This document shows positions 33,071 through 46,400 of a DNA stretch of 64,000 nucleotides, piece by piece. Numbering within the stretch: the first letter of the stretch is position 1; each line of letters opens with the position of its first letter. Made by a program: the position numbers and the translations under genes. Below the pieces are notes generated by a model. The model worked only from the letters and a program-made list of their open reading frames with translations. It was not told the DNA's origin and made no database searches. Origin of the DNA: Mytilisepta virgata. Its lineage: Eukaryota > Mollusca > Bivalvia > Mytilida > Mytilidae. Location of the stretch: the NCBI GenBank assembly GCA_028015205.1, contig CM051519.1, positions 40,095,979 through 40,159,978 on the forward strand, read 5' to 3'.

Positions 33071-34299
33071 AGACGATGCGTCCTTCATTACACTCAATGC
33101 ATATAACTATAAAACTAATTGTATAGATTTTCCTTTACCCCATATAGTTTGATTTGTGTAATAAAACTTTACTAAAAACTTTGTGGAATACTTTTGAGAA
33201 AAATCACAAAAACATCATTAATCATATACTATGTTTATGAATGACTCTTTCCAACTAAGAGATGTTGGTTTATAATTTTAGAAGGTAAAGAAGGGTCATA
33301 TTTTTTGAAAATATGTATCACATTAGCGATTTTCCATTTACATTGTTTCAGGTATTTGTTAAAATTTATCTGTAGAACCATGGGCGTTTCCAGGATATTT
33401 GAAAGGGGGGGCGTATAATAAAAACTTTTTCTTGCTAAAAAAACATAAAATAATTTGAAATGCACTAATGTAACGGTTCCTGACTTGGTTTAAAAAGAAA
33501 TCAGAGTATGTGTTTAATTAATGAGTATGATAAATTGCCACATTCAATACAATATAAGCAGATTACGATAGTTTTTTTTGTTTTTGTTGTTTTTTTTTTT
33601 TTTTTTTTTTGAAAAGGGGGGCGTACGCCTATTACGCCCTCAACTGGACCCGCCCCTGAGAACAGCTTTTTTTATCAGGGAAAATATCAAGCATATTATG
33701 ACATGTATATGCATTATTTGGACCAAGAATTTAAATGTCAACAGTTTCTCTAATATGTACAAAATTTCCATTCTTTCCGTAAAATCTTGGACTTGAATGA
33801 TTTCATCTTCTAAAGCATAACAGAAATCCTTTAAATTGTTTCCGGTAAATGTGCCAAAAAGGGTCAGTGGATAGATCTCCGTGTAGACTACAAGTCCCGA
33901 GAGTGTCAATGTCACGAATTTTGAGATGCATGTGATATATTTTAAAATTATGTGAAAAGTTGGGATTTAACTACTTCAGTCAAAGTTGACCTCACCTGCA
34001 GTTTGGTAACTCTGTTTAGGTACGTCTGACTGTAGCTCACAATGGTTTGGTGATTATGTTATACTTGCGAAAGCTTCGTGACGACACTTCCTGCTAAATA
34101 TTATTCCAGAAATGCACACTATACACAAGGAATTTACTTTATTCCGTAAATAGCTGTTTTCAGTGGGAGACGACCCATGGAAGATCGCTCCCACTGTTGT
34201 GATATCCAATCAGATTTTTTTGTCATACCTTTTGACCAATCAGGCGTAACGTTATTTAACTTCATGTGCTCAATGAATTTACAGGAAACCTAAAATTCG

Positions 34300-34648
34300 A
34301 TGAATTATTGTTTAACTACCGGTGGCCACCAGGTGCATATCAGGACGAGAACATGTTGATATGATAATGAATATGATCCCTGCTCTGTACTAGACAGACA
34401 CGCTAAGTCGGAATTTTAATGTGCTAGCTCACGAGGTAATTGTCCGCAGGAAGACATATCACCTCACTCGGACACATTATACTGACTCCGAGCCGACCAG
34501 TCTTTGCTCTTACCCCTAGATGCCGCGTGCTTGGCGGGGAAGCAGCAAATACCAATTTAAATGTCTTTGGTTTGACTCGACCGGGGATCGAACCCGCGAC
34601 CATCCGCACTCGAGGCGAGCACGCTACCACGAGACCATCGAGGCGGTC
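34300..34648 (-). mobile_element. tRNA-derived SINE, private to the right arm
   Basis: The minus strand has the head CTCGTGGTAGCGTGCTCGCC, the B box GGTTCGATCC and the same body and TTAAACAATAATTCATC tail as the SINE at 23766. It is flanked by the direct repeat CCTAAAATTCGA (34288-34299 and 34648-34659, edges within a base or two), a clear target duplication. The corresponding place near 27745 in the left arm has no SINE. Confidence 0.8.
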
Positions 34649-34924
34649 CTAAAATTCGAGTTATTACGGAAGAAATAGGTATTTATTCTTGTTCAAATGT
34701 GAAGAAATGGAAAATCTTCACAAAAGAGAGAAGGCCATGAAGATAATTTCGTTGGCCTAAACAGACGGTATGACGTCGTTGGCCTTGTTGTACAATGTGA
34801 TAAAACTTCATACAACTAACAACAAGATATATCAAAATAAAAAGAAACAAACTTTATTCCATAAAAAAATTTAAAATGTAGAAAACCGGGAAAACGAAAT
34901 ATGTGCCACGACTAGTACACCTCT

Positions 34925-37900
34925 TCACAGACCTACAAACAGAAAAAGAAAGCTTTATCATTTGTTCATCTGGAGAATGTTTCTATGGTCTGTCGATTGG
35001 GTGGCGTTAATTTATTGGCTACTAATATCCAATTATTTTTATTACACATATACATGTATAAAGTTATTAAACTACTCTAACCTAAAACGCCTATCGTTGA
35101 ACACGAGGTGACCTCAATTGTTCTGTAAGTTACATTTGAAAATCTACAGCGTTTTCCATTATAGATGTAGATGCAAATATGATTTAAACATAAAACAGAA
35201 CAGCATTGTTGCCAAAGATTCTCACCTTCAGAAACCAACAATCTGTCAACATCATCCTCTGCTTCATCTAATAACACCTTATAGTAATTAGACACAGCCT
35301 TCACAACGTGCAACTCTCCTTCTGAAAAGGATAATAAAGCCGTTTTGTAAATTTGAATAATATACGAGTTTTTATTATTGATTATTTAATGGTCGATTGC
35401 ATTTTTGCACTTTTTTGTTGTTATTTAGTCAAATTTTCCATTTTCAGGAGTTTGTCTTGACTTTGAATTTCGATCTTACGGACTTTTTCACTGATTGTCG
35501 CTTTGGTATTGTTTTTCCGAAGGTAAAACTATATCTTATGTGTCCTTACCAATAAAATTCTTCAACATGGCAAGCTCAGCTTTCACTTTCATATTCTCAA
35601 TATTCTTTAATAAGCTGGTTTCAGACATTCTTACAAACTGAGCTGCCTGTGTTTGCCATTCGCATTTGAAGCCCTGAAACTGATAGGCAAACGTTTCCAA
35701 ATCCTTTATCTGTTTAGAAAGGCTACACATCTGTTCACATTGGCGGTGCATCCTCCTAAGTGGCATTTCTAAACACGAATTCTTACTTCTGTAATCTGAA
35801 AATAATAGTAAATACTGATAATGAAAATGATGAAATATAAGTTATACGGATATTAATACAGTCCTGGCTCAGATCAAGCATAAGCCAAACAAGGTGTTAT
35901 GCTATATATGTTACGTTTTAGCCATAGCCATCAGAAGTTACCGAGTGTGTTAACGTAAAATTCAAAGGTCTATATATCTGTATATGTCTGAGCTTTGTAC
36001 GAAAGTTTATTACATGTATTATACCATATATGTTGGACACTCCATATCGTTTTAGATTTCAACGGTATTATTTCTTCGTTTATAATTGGGGTAAACATAA
36101 TATCTCCTATGCACATTTGTAAATACAATAATATACATTTATTTTATGTGCTAGTACATGAACAATGTACGTAAAGAGAATTAAGGATTGTGGGTTGTTT
36201 GGCTCTGGAACACCCAAGGCCCCGCTTAAAAAAAAGATATTTGTTGCATCAGTCAAAAACTTTTTGGGCTTCTGAGTAATGAATGAAAACAATTTTGATG
36301 TACGTACATGTACATCCCCTCTCCCTTTCCTCAAAAGCACCTTGATCTCTGGATCCGCTACTCCAATAAGTGTGTATATAAATGAACAGGAAACAGAAGG
36401 AATTATTTGGAATTGATCTTCAACGTTTTGGATTATTGTTTTGGTTTTCATATGAGTCGTAAATCGATGAAATGTGCACAACTCTTGCAACGATCGAAAT
36501 TGGTATCATCATTTTTTGTATGTATCCGGGTGATTAATCTCAAATCGTATAAAAAATAAGCTTATCTACCTTCTAATCTGGTGTTAAGATTTCCCACAGT
36601 TTCATTGTCCTGTTTAGCTAACGCCTGTAGTTCAGAGATTCCTGTAATGTAAAAACGTTATTTCTCTTTAAAATATTCTGATGCATGACGTTACCAATGT
36701 TGTATTTTACTTCGATGGTTTTTTCTCCACACTGATAGTCTCAGTGTGACTATGCTTTTAATATGAAGAAACAGCAACAAAAGTCTTGTTCCTTTGATTG
36801 GACTTTTTTAAAGTAAACATGTATGTAGGGATTTGTATCAAGAACTAATCCAAGATATTCCTCCTTATTTATTACTGAAAACAGCATAGGATGGATGATG
36901 GATGAATTTAATGTCCAGTGGCAATCATTAGGTGCATATCAGGACGAGAACATGTTGGTATGGTATGAATATGAATATGCTTTGTACTAGACCGACACGC
37001 TGAGCCGGATTTTTAACGTGCTAGCTCACAAAGTAACTATCCGCAGGAAGACATATCACCCCACTCGGACACATTATACTGACTCCTTGGTCTTACTCCT
37101 AAATGCCGCTTGCTTGGTGGAGAAACATCAAATACCAATTCTAATGTCTTTGGCTTGACAAGGAGAAGGATCGAACCCACGACCTTCCGCACTCGAGGCG
37201 AGCATGCCACCACGAGACCACCGAGCGCATGGGAACACATCTCAATATGTTTGCAGATCAGTATGTCTGACTGGACGAAAGAAATTATTTTATTTCTATA
37301 TCTCGAATTTGTGAAGAGAATAAAGAAATGCTGAATTTCATGTGATAGATTTACTTACGATTACTCAGTTTAATGTTCATCTTTTGTCGTCTATTTACCA
37401 CAGAAGCTAAGAGCAGACAAACCATAACCAAAAGTAAATCTGGGTAGGTTAGTCTAGTCTGGAAATAATAAAATAATAAATAATTAGAATTTTCATTACC
37501 GAGGCATAATTGAGGTTGAAATGTACATATGGAGAAATAAAACCTGTAAAGTTTAATCAAGTTTCATGTATATAGAAGTAATAAAATGAAAGAGGATACG
37601 AGGTAAATGGCGATAATAATGAACATTTGTGAATGAAATTAAGATAATAAATACGCCATTACATATAAAATTCCTCTGACAACGAGATTCAGAAGCCCAA
37701 ATTTTCTTAAAGGGGTTTAAATAGCAAGCACATATTGTTTTGTTCTGACCACTTCTTTTTGCCATGTGTTTTTATTTTATTAAGTCCTACCTTTGTAATT
37801 CTTATTTTCTACGTTACTTTTACTCGTTTTGCGTATGAGCCTTTTCTTTGGGTTTTATGAATTTTTATTTCCTCTTTCAGCTATTAAAAGAGAGTCGTAC

Positions 37901-40181
37901 AGGGGGATATGGACAAGAATGATCGAGAAATAAATATGTCATTCACGATGAACGAAAAATAAAAATTTGGCCTACACGTCATAAGGCAAAATGCGGAATA
38001 CTTTATTCATGGTAAACTTTTAATCAAATGATAAAATTGTTTGAATTACCGATAATCGCGTATTTTCCTGTCTCGGCTCTTAAACTAATGTGTTTATGAT
38101 ACTTCCTTTGGCGGATATTTACAAGTTGTTTGTTTAATCCTGAGGGGAAAGGCTTCTGATTTGAAGGATTAAGCTATGGGAGACTTGAAATTATCATGTT
38201 TTAAAAACATTGTGGCAGAAAAGTTATGAAAGCAGGTGAGATAAAAGTTATTTCCTCATAAAGTCCATCGTTCAAAGTGATTCTCCATATGCGGACAATT
38301 TATGTATGATCTCGCCTTGTATCTGTATTTGTAGTTTGAATTTGCATTTTTCACTAAATTTGGTTAATTTATATAGCAGTTATACTACGGTTACGCTTCA
38401 GTTTTTTAAACTGAATTGGAAGAAAATTTTCAAAACTGACAATGTTCATTTGCACACGAAAAGAAAGGTAAAATTGTGTAGAATATTTACCTATATGCGG
38501 ACAAATTGCTTATGAGTTATAAGAATTTGAATATTTGCATTTTTATTTTTCGGCAAGTATATTGCTTTTTAATGAATGTCGTCAGAGAAATCCAAAATGT
38601 CCGCTATGAAAATTAGCAAAGTACCCGCAACTTTGTAATATGATGTATTCTTCGGAGTTTGCACGAAAAACGGCGAATAACGACCTATCGTTATCACGTA
38701 TATTTAAAACTTAATTCTCACCTCTAGGCTGACAAATCTGTTCCAACCAAAGTAAACAAATTCAATCGCTCCAGAGCTGTAATGTAATGATATAAAAATC
38801 ATTATCACTTGTTTTGTACTAATATGTACGTTTTTGCATGTCCAATAATAAGTCGGAGTCGGTTATTTGTCATAGGGGCATTGGCCCTCGAAATCCATAT
38901 TTGCCCTTGAAAATTCGTATTGTCCCTCGAAAATCCATATTTTTGTTTGTTTGTTTTTCTCTCTCCATTTTTTAAAAATCTAAAGTTCTTTTTAATTTTT
39001 TTTTAAATATGTGATAAATAGATCATTACATGGCATTTTCCGTATCGGCCCTGGTATCATCCCTCGACCCATATAGGACCTCGGGCTAAAGCCCTCAGTC
39101 CGATGTGGGAGTTTCGGGATGATACCAGGGCCGATATGGAAAATGCCATGTAATAATCTATAATTATCTAAATGTTTTAATTCGATTCCAAAATTCTATC
39201 ATAACAATGTTGGTTTAGGCAAATTGTGTCTCGTCATTGAAGCTCAACGCTAACACTATATTGCAAAAATTTGAAGAGGGATACGACTGTAAAAGTAAAA
39301 GTCTATAACCATCTTATGCCATCAGAGATCTATGAACAAAGAAGATAGGCCATACTTCAAACCAAGGTGTATTTTATGTATATGGTAATGAAATAAAGAA
39401 AGAACATATTCAAATTATTTTTGTGCAATATCATTTACTCATTGTTTGCATGAATATGTGCAAATTACTGAAAACGTACACATTTGAACGTTTTTGCATT
39501 TCTCAGTTTTGCTATTTTCAACTATAGTACACTTGGCTATAAACGAATCTAATGTGTATTAAAAATTCGGCCATTTCCTTTTAAAACATTTAAGCATACT
39601 TTAAGTATCTTGAAAATATAATGAATGGATGTTTGAAAAAAAAATAAAACTGTCATTCCCGGAAACATTTGAGATGCCTTGTGAAGCGTAATCCCTAAAA
39701 TTTGAATACACTATAGTTTAGAATAGAGAATGGAAACGGGGAATGTGCCAGAGAGACAACAACCAGACCAAAAAGCAGAAAACAGCCCTAGGCCACCAAT
39801 GGGTCTTCAATGTAGCGAGAAAATCCCGAACCCGGAGGCGGCCCCTAAACAATAATGCATACTAGTTCAGTGAAATGGACGCCACACTAAAAATCGAAAC
39901 ATACAAATGAACCAAAAATTTTTAAAAAAAGCACATATATGTAAGACTAACAAAGGCTAGAAATTTAATATTGTTGAGAAATGGAGAAAACAATTGTGCC
40001 GTTATTCCACCGTTACAGATTTCGGTCTTACAGACTTCCCTTTTAGCATTCTGAACTGAATTTAAGCAGAAAATAAAACAAATCTTGGCCCTTACCTTAA
40101 ACAGTGATATTTATCATTAATGTCTGGTTCTGTGAGGTTAACCTGGACAAGGAATAACAATATAAACGGTAAAACTCGCAT
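34925..40181 (-). CDS. Copy B: unknown small membrane protein with coiled-coil tail, seven exons
   Basis: The family is unrecognised. This is the inverted paralog of copy A. Exons, in transcript order, are 40096-40181, 38722-38776, 37359-37458, 36570-36641, 35550-35795, 35226-35321 and 34925-34932. All splice sites are GT-AG and sizes equal those of copy A, except that exon 5 is 3 bases shorter (one residue lost after EQM). The frame is open for about 220 codons and a poly(A) signal lies at 34853-34858. The signal peptide (MRVLPFILLFLVQVNL), membrane segment, basic NRRQK and coiled-coil tail are all kept. Intron 1 is about 1.3 kb because the Gypsy element is absent. Since neither a frameshift nor a large insertion is seen, B is the copy most likely to be expressed normally. 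Function is unknown. Confidence 0.82.
36905..37232 (-). mobile_element. tRNA-derived SINE in intron 3 of copy B
   Basis: Minus-strand relative of the SINE at 23766, with the head CTCGTGGTGGCATGCTCGCC and a B-box-like GGTTCGATCC. It occupies the same intron as the copy in gene A, so both descend from one insertion before the duplication. Confidence 0.75.
39024..39157. mobile_element. Hairpin MITE in intron 1 of copy B
   Basis: Inverted ends TTACATGGCATTTTCCGTAT and ATATGGAAAATGCCATGTAA continue into GGCCCTGGTATCATCCC and GGGATGATACCAGGGCC, giving about 45 base arms around a GC-richer loop. It is the counterpart of 21921-22046 in copy A and has kept its ends better. Confidence 0.7.
39725..39850. 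repeat. Interspersed bivalve repeat (copy in intron 1 of copy B)
   Basis: Reverse complement of 12760-12890, with GAATGTGCCAGAGAGACAAC and CCCGAACCCGGAGGCGGCCC. It is shared by both gene copies. Confidence 0.55.
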
Positions 40182-40969
40182 GTTAATATTTAATCGACTT
40201 TTCCTCCGATGAAATATTCTTTCTACTGACGGTTGTTAGGTACCACAACGTCAACGTCACTAAAGAGCGACTTAACGCCATCTGCATAATACAACGTCCG
40301 GTAAATCATTTCGTGCTGAGATTTTTAATATACGGATATAAATAATAAAAGTAAAAGGTAAACAGGCTCCAGTGTTCGTGATTAGCATGAAATCCATTAA
40401 TACGAAAGAACATTGGTCAAAATGTTTCTTTAAAATTCGTCGACATATTGCAACATTGTCCTATGAAAATTATTTTACACTGGTAATACAATAAAAGTCA
40501 GTTAATGAAAAAGTTAAGAATACATATCATCTACTTAACTTTATAACTAACCATGCCAAGTTTCATCCGTATCCAAACTTAAGCATGCATGAGAAGGAGA
40601 GATAAAAAATTTTCAAGAGTTCTTAGTAACTGTTTTGGGCATATTTTGGCTGTTGTTAAGGGTTCTATTGCATCTAATTTTTACTGTTAACTGTTTTTTA
40701 CTAAGTGAATTTACCAACTTAAATTTCTGGTTTCTGTTAACTGTTTTCTGTAAATTAAGTTTGTTGTTAACCTGTTAACGGACCCCTATTCTCCCTATTG
40801 CCCTCCCTCTTTAATATTTTGCATGTGTATGCCAATGATTTTGTACTTGACGTCTCGAATCAGACAGTGTAAGCAGATTTGATTTTGAAAAAAAATCTAC
40901 GTTGTATGAAAGCAAAATTATTTAAGGAAGGCAAATTCGGTATATCTTTTATAAGACTGCCTTAATGAA

Positions 40970-41230
40970 TTTCGAATATACGAAAATACTTTCGAATTTC
41001 TAATATTAAAAAATGAATTTCTAATATTAAGAAATGATTTTTTAATATTAGAAATTGATTTTTAAAATTGAAAAATGATTTTTTAATATTAGAAATTCAT
41101 TTTCTAATACAAGAAATTAATTTTTTTAGTACTAAGAAATAGTGTTTTTCTTTTTTAATATTAGAAATTCAATTTTTTTAATATTAGAAAATGAATTTCT
41201 TATATTAAAAAATCATTTTTAATATAAAGA
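40970..41230. repeat. AT-rich palindromic tandem array of TTCTAATATTAGAAAT-type units
   Basis: About a dozen imperfect units of the form TTTCTAATATTAAGAAATGA occur in both orientations, each itself nearly palindromic. It reads like a degenerate simple-sequence array with strong cruciform potential. No gene is present. Confidence 0.6.
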
Positions 41231-41239
41231 AATAACTCT

Positions 41240-41997
41240 TTTTGTCCACTTTAGCTTGCCATACAACAGTGTAATTACCGCGCAATGCTATTTCCATCGG
41301 GGTTGACCGGCCCCCTTTTCTCAATTTATTTATCTTTTCCGATACGAATTTGACCTTTACGGAAATATGATTTTTTAGATTAGTATAAGCAGGTTAGTTT
41401 GCAATATACTATATAATACATTCCCATTGATATTGTTGGTGAAAAATGAGGCTGAAAAAAATACGTGTTTTTTTCGTCTAAAATCCGAAATTTTTTTATC
41501 ATGATTTATTGACTGAAGTAAGCAATAAATCGATTTTAAAACATATCACCTATATATTGATTACATTCATAATTTTATGCGTATCATTAATATCCAATCA
41601 AAAGACGATCTACTGTTTTATCCGATCACTACTTTGGATGGCCAAAATAGAGGGCGTATTTGTCGAAACCGGACACACTGCTGATACCTAGATCAATAAA
41701 CATTTTGTCAAAGGTACCTATGGTTAGAAATTTTGAGTAATAAATCTGACCATGGATGACCTTTTGTGCCCAAAGTTCACCAAACAGTTTTTGTTCATTT
41801 ACTACCCATAGTGAAAATTTAATATTTTTTTTTTTGTAAAAATTGACATTATTGCAAAAAAAAGGGGGGTCAAAACGTCCATCCTCAACTACTCCATAAC
41901 CGCTCTAAGGAATTTGATGAAGCTTTCTCTGTGCATTAACCTTAATGCACAGGTGTGCATAAAAGTACAGGTGAGCTAAAAATGCCATGTTATAATC
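41240..41997. other. No gene; repeat-derived sequence
   Basis: No coding region is supported. Near 41890-41990 the sequence ends in ACAGGTGAGCTAAAAATGCC. This is the GTGAGCT-type end of the repeat family also seen at 3473-3667 and 55160-55190, here abutting the next element. Confidence 0.4.
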
Positions 41998-43445
41998 TAT
42001 ATTATTATTTGATAAAATTTGATAAAATTTTATCAAGTTGCCTCTCTTTCAAGAAGAAGTTTAGAGCCTAGGTATAAACCACCAGTAAATTACAACTGTT
42101 CTTAATTGACCACAATTTTATAGATGTCAAGATATTTTCGACATTTTTTCGAAGACCGTTCGGGGATATAGCGATTGTCTCTGTCCGTCACACTCTCTTG
42201 TGACATTAACTCCTCATTCAATTTTCGGTTTAGGTATTTAATTTCTATATAGAATGGGTAAATACTGCCTGTAGATGAGCAATAAGGTTTTAGAATTGTG
42301 ATTTTCTAAACAAGGGGCCCACAGGGGACGAATTTTCGGAAAATTTTGAATTCAAGTTTGTGACCTAAACTCTTTTTTCATTTTTCAATTTATGCATTTT
42401 ATTTCTATATAGTATTATCATGCACAATATGCAGATACGCAATAAGGTTTAAGAATTTAGATTTTCTAAAATCGGGGCACACAGGGGTTGAATTTCGAAA
42501 AACGGTCAATTTAAGCTTCTGACCTTAACTCCTTCATTTTTCAATTTATGCATTTTATTTTTTAAATGGTATTGTTGAACACCATATGCAGATGCGCGAT
42601 AATGTTTAGGAATGTTGAATTTCTAGAATTGGGGCCCACAGGGGTCAAAATTTCGAAAAATTGTCAATTTAAGCTTGTAACCTAAACTCCTATTTCATTT
42701 TACAATTTATGCATTTTATTTCTATACGGTAATGTCATACACCATATGCAGATGCGCAATAAGGTTTTAGAATTTTGATTTTCTAAAATTGGGGTCCACA
42801 GGGGTCGAATTTTTAAAAACTATCAATTTAAGCTTGTGACTTAAAATTGTCTTTTGTTTTTCAATTTATGCATTTTATTTCTATACAGTATTGTCAAACA
42901 CCATAATTATGCAGATATGCAATAAGGTTTTAGAAAGTTAATTGTCAAAAATTGGGGACCACAGGGGTCGAAATTTGAAATTTTCAATTTAAGCTTGTGA
43001 CCTGAACTTCTCTTTCATTTTGCAATTCATACATTTTCCTTATATATAGTATTGTCCTACACTATATTTAGTTGCACACTAAGGATTTAGAATATCGATT
43101 TTTTAACCGGGGGCCCGGCCTACTCAGGTCACAGTTCAGAAATTGTAAGTTTAAGCTTGTGAACTGGTTTTTTTTTCATTTTTCATTAGGTTTATTGATT
43201 TAATTTCTTTATAGAATGATTGCATACTATTTTGGATGGGAATAAGGTTTCATATTTTTGACTGTAGGTAAGTGGCCCAACTACTTACAGGGGATGCGGG
43301 GATCACTGTCGATTCCGATTTCTAGTATTTATTGGGATTATTTCATATTCATTTCAGACACACGCAGTGATCTCAAAATGTCTTATAAAATCAACAACAG
43401 TCAAATATCCTGCTTTATGATCTGAATAAATTAATTGAAATCAGG
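41998..43445 (+). mobile_element. Interspersed element with a core of about seven 159 bp tandem repeats
   Basis: The left flank of about 190 bases (TCTATATTATTATTTGATAA through TTCGGGGATATAGCGATTGTC) recurs at 55195-55440 without the array. The core (about 42190-43310) repeats with a period near 158-160. The word GCAATAAGGTTTTAG recurs at about 42278, 42438, 42596, 42756, 42918, 43074 and 43230, each followed by GGGGCCCACAGGGG-like sequence. A 5' terminus starting TC after A, and a tandem core of about 160 bp, resemble Helitron/Helentron-type pearl elements known from oysters. The 3' end is not resolved. Confidence 0.55.
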
Positions 43446-46400
43446 CATGTAAGGGGATGGGGTAATAATCAAAGAGATTCTATAGAAAAAAGTGAATGTA
43501 AAGATAGAGAAGTATATTCCATCTGACAGTTTTTTTTTTTTTTTTCCTTTCCGGTTTTCAGTAATCCACCCTTTTCTTGGATACCGTTTATTCTTCTTTT
43601 TTTATTTTCCAGTACATCATAAAAACTAGACCGTCCAATAGGATTGCAGTTTCTCCGTGCTAAAGACCACATGAAATTAATCTTCTTCCATGCTCAGTCA
43701 TGTAGGGTGCTAGTCTTTGACAAGTACCCCATATCCCTAAATATTTTCCTGTCAACATATCCACACATCTTTTAAAAGTTTTTCTTCAATAAAACATGTT
43801 TGGACCTAACTGTGTACATATATATATAGAGCTAGAAGAAAGGTCTAGTAAATGTCAACATGCGAGTTCTACCGTTTATTTTGCTAGTTCTTTTCCAGGT
43901 TAAACCTTACAGAACCAGGCATTAATAGTAGATATCTCAGTTTAAGGTAAGAGTCAATATTTTTTATCAATTTACATTAAGTCCAAAAGAAAACTTATTA
44001 TAAGTAATAAGTTAGAAGGAAAAGTCCATACGATTATGCTACATTGGATTTTGTGATTTCGTGAAAAAATGAGAAAAAATACTACAAAGTTATTATCGAA
44101 ATAATAAAAACATACCAAACCATTTGGGAATTAGCACAAGACAGGAAAAACACTAAAGCACTACAAAGTTCAATTCACAGCTCAAAATTAGAAATGCAAC
44201 AGTATCTAAGGCCACGCAAAATAATTTTTTTAGTTTTGGATGGCAAAAATAGGTACGAACAAGCGAAATTTTAATTTTAATTTTTTTTCTTGAGGACAAG
44301 TTTTTAGGGCAAAGATCAAATTTACGGGCGGCACACATTTCTTAACTAAAATTTTACAAAAAAAAGGTAAAAATAACAATTTGTACAAAATGTTAAAAGC
44401 GGCAAACAATTTTTATTTTTGATTTCTTGAAAAATGAAGAATTTGGGCGATTTTTCAGAATTTTTGCAAAATGAAGCGGCAAAAAATTCTTTTCTTAAAA
44501 TTTCCATAGTAAAAAAATCGGAGGTGAAATCCAATGAACTAAAGATCAATTTGATGTGGCCTAATCAATGGATATGCTACTTACATTTAAGTTATACACA
44601 ATGTTCGAACTTTTACGTTGTGTTCACACAAAAAAGCATTCTTAATTAATGTATTCGGGCCATAATAGATCATGACCCGTAATTATTTTATCTCTTTGAC
44701 TAAAACCTGAACCAACAGTTTATTATGTAGAAAAAAACTTCTTTGCTTGTATACCATGTCCATCAAAATAAGTAAGTTACATATTGGGTTTCCGAAGATT
44801 GCCGATAATTACCGAGACCATTGTCATTTGTATGAAACTTTAAATGCGCCGTTCTATAATACCTTGATACATATTTTAACGCTATCTCTTTGCATTGCTC
44901 TGTCGTAAGCTCGTTATTGGATGAAATTTTTCAAGCCATTTTGACAGAAGTAGCACTCTCTAACATCTTTGCAATATTGTTTGAGGTCGAGCAGTGCCGA
45001 GCCATAAGTTGCCAAAATTCCTATCTGATCCATCAAAATTGTTATGATAAAATGTTATAACCGGTTTACAACATTTAAATAATGACATTTATATCATTAC
45101 AGCTCTAGAGCGATTGAAATTTGTCACTTTGGTTGGAACAGATTTGTCAGCACAGAGGTGAGAATTTTTTTAAAATCTCCAAAATTTAAATATACGTATA
45201 AGTAACTCCAAGCATATTCCTTATATTCCTTTGTGAAAGGCATACAACAGGAAGTTGTTCTAAGTTTAGTTCATATCCCAGAATCTAAATAGCTTCTCCC
45301 AATTAGCGTGTTTAACTTCTGACTAAAGACTTAAAGACATTTAAGACGGAATTTTACTAATATATTAATGTGAATCTAAAACAATGATATTGCAGTTGTT
45401 ATAGTGAAAGAAAAAATTCAAATCCTGAAAATTCTAAAAATCCAGAGGCATGGCGAGGTCACAAACTAAAAGAAAAGTCGGTCAAACATAGAAAATAAAA
45501 TCGACAAGAGTAGGACTTAATAAAATAAAAAATGCGCACCTAAAGAAAATTAAACAGAACACAACCAAATACAAAAACTAATTAAAAGTGCTTGCGATGA
45601 GGACCTTTTTGAAAAAAAAGAAAAAGAAAATTCTACGTCTTCCAATTCAAGTAATTAAATAGGCGTACGAACAATTGACCTTTAGAAATGTTTAGTGCAT
45701 CCATTTGAGACATATTGTTGTCGGAACTTCATATCTAATGGCTTGCTAAAAAATTGCAACCTATCTTAATTTTTTTACATTTTTTTAGCTCAGCTTGACA
45801 TTCCTTCAAAAAAAAAACGAACAAATACACAAAATAGTGCTGAGTCAGACAAGCGTTTTAAAAAGCTAATACTGATTTTTGGTTTTATTTGATTTATTGT
45901 CACCTTTCCAGGCTGGGCTCACCTACCCTGATTTAGTTTTGGTACTAGTTTGTCTACTTTTGACTTCTCTGGTTAATAGACGTCAGAAGGTGAACATTAA
46001 ACTAATTAAACGTAAGTTAATCTATTATGTAATATAGTAAGTCAGTCATTTTCAAGAGAGGCTCTTACACGAGTTCAAAGTGAAGTCTGCAAAATCTTCA
46101 CCGAGTTTTTAAAATTCAAGGTAAGACGCTAAATTTTAAAACGACTTGAAGATTAACTAGTTCTTCCACTTTTGAACGAGTATAAGTACCTAAATGTATT
46201 TCCGCCGTAAATACTCGATTTTTAGGTTTTCTTTACCTAGGTAAATTCATTGAGCACAGTTGACGAAGTTAAATAAAGTTACGCCTGGTTGGTGAAAAAG
46301 TATGATAAAGAATTCTGATTGGTCGAACAACCCATGGTAGACACGCACGTGCACCTGTCTGTCATAGAAAATGCCCATTTTCTAGGGTCATTCAAACATA

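Larger units (their letters stand above)
32430..40418 (-). repeat. Right arm of the large inverted duplication (carries gene copy B)
   Basis: Reverse complement of 11910-29890 without the Gypsy element and without the Helitron. It has its own private SINE at 34300-34648. The outer edge is near 40418 (ACATTGGTCAAAATG) and the inner edge near 32430 (AACATCTATTTTGGGG). It gives the empty reference site for both left-arm insertions. Confidence 0.85.

Noticed and set aside
11910..40418. Inverted duplication as a simple assembly artefact
   Set aside because: The arms differ by many substitutions, small indels and independent insertions with their own target duplications, which an artefact would not create. 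Long reads are still the proper test.
42190..43310. CRISPR-like array
   Set aside because: The repeats are about 159 bases, contiguous and diverged, without unique spacers, and the genome is eukaryotic.
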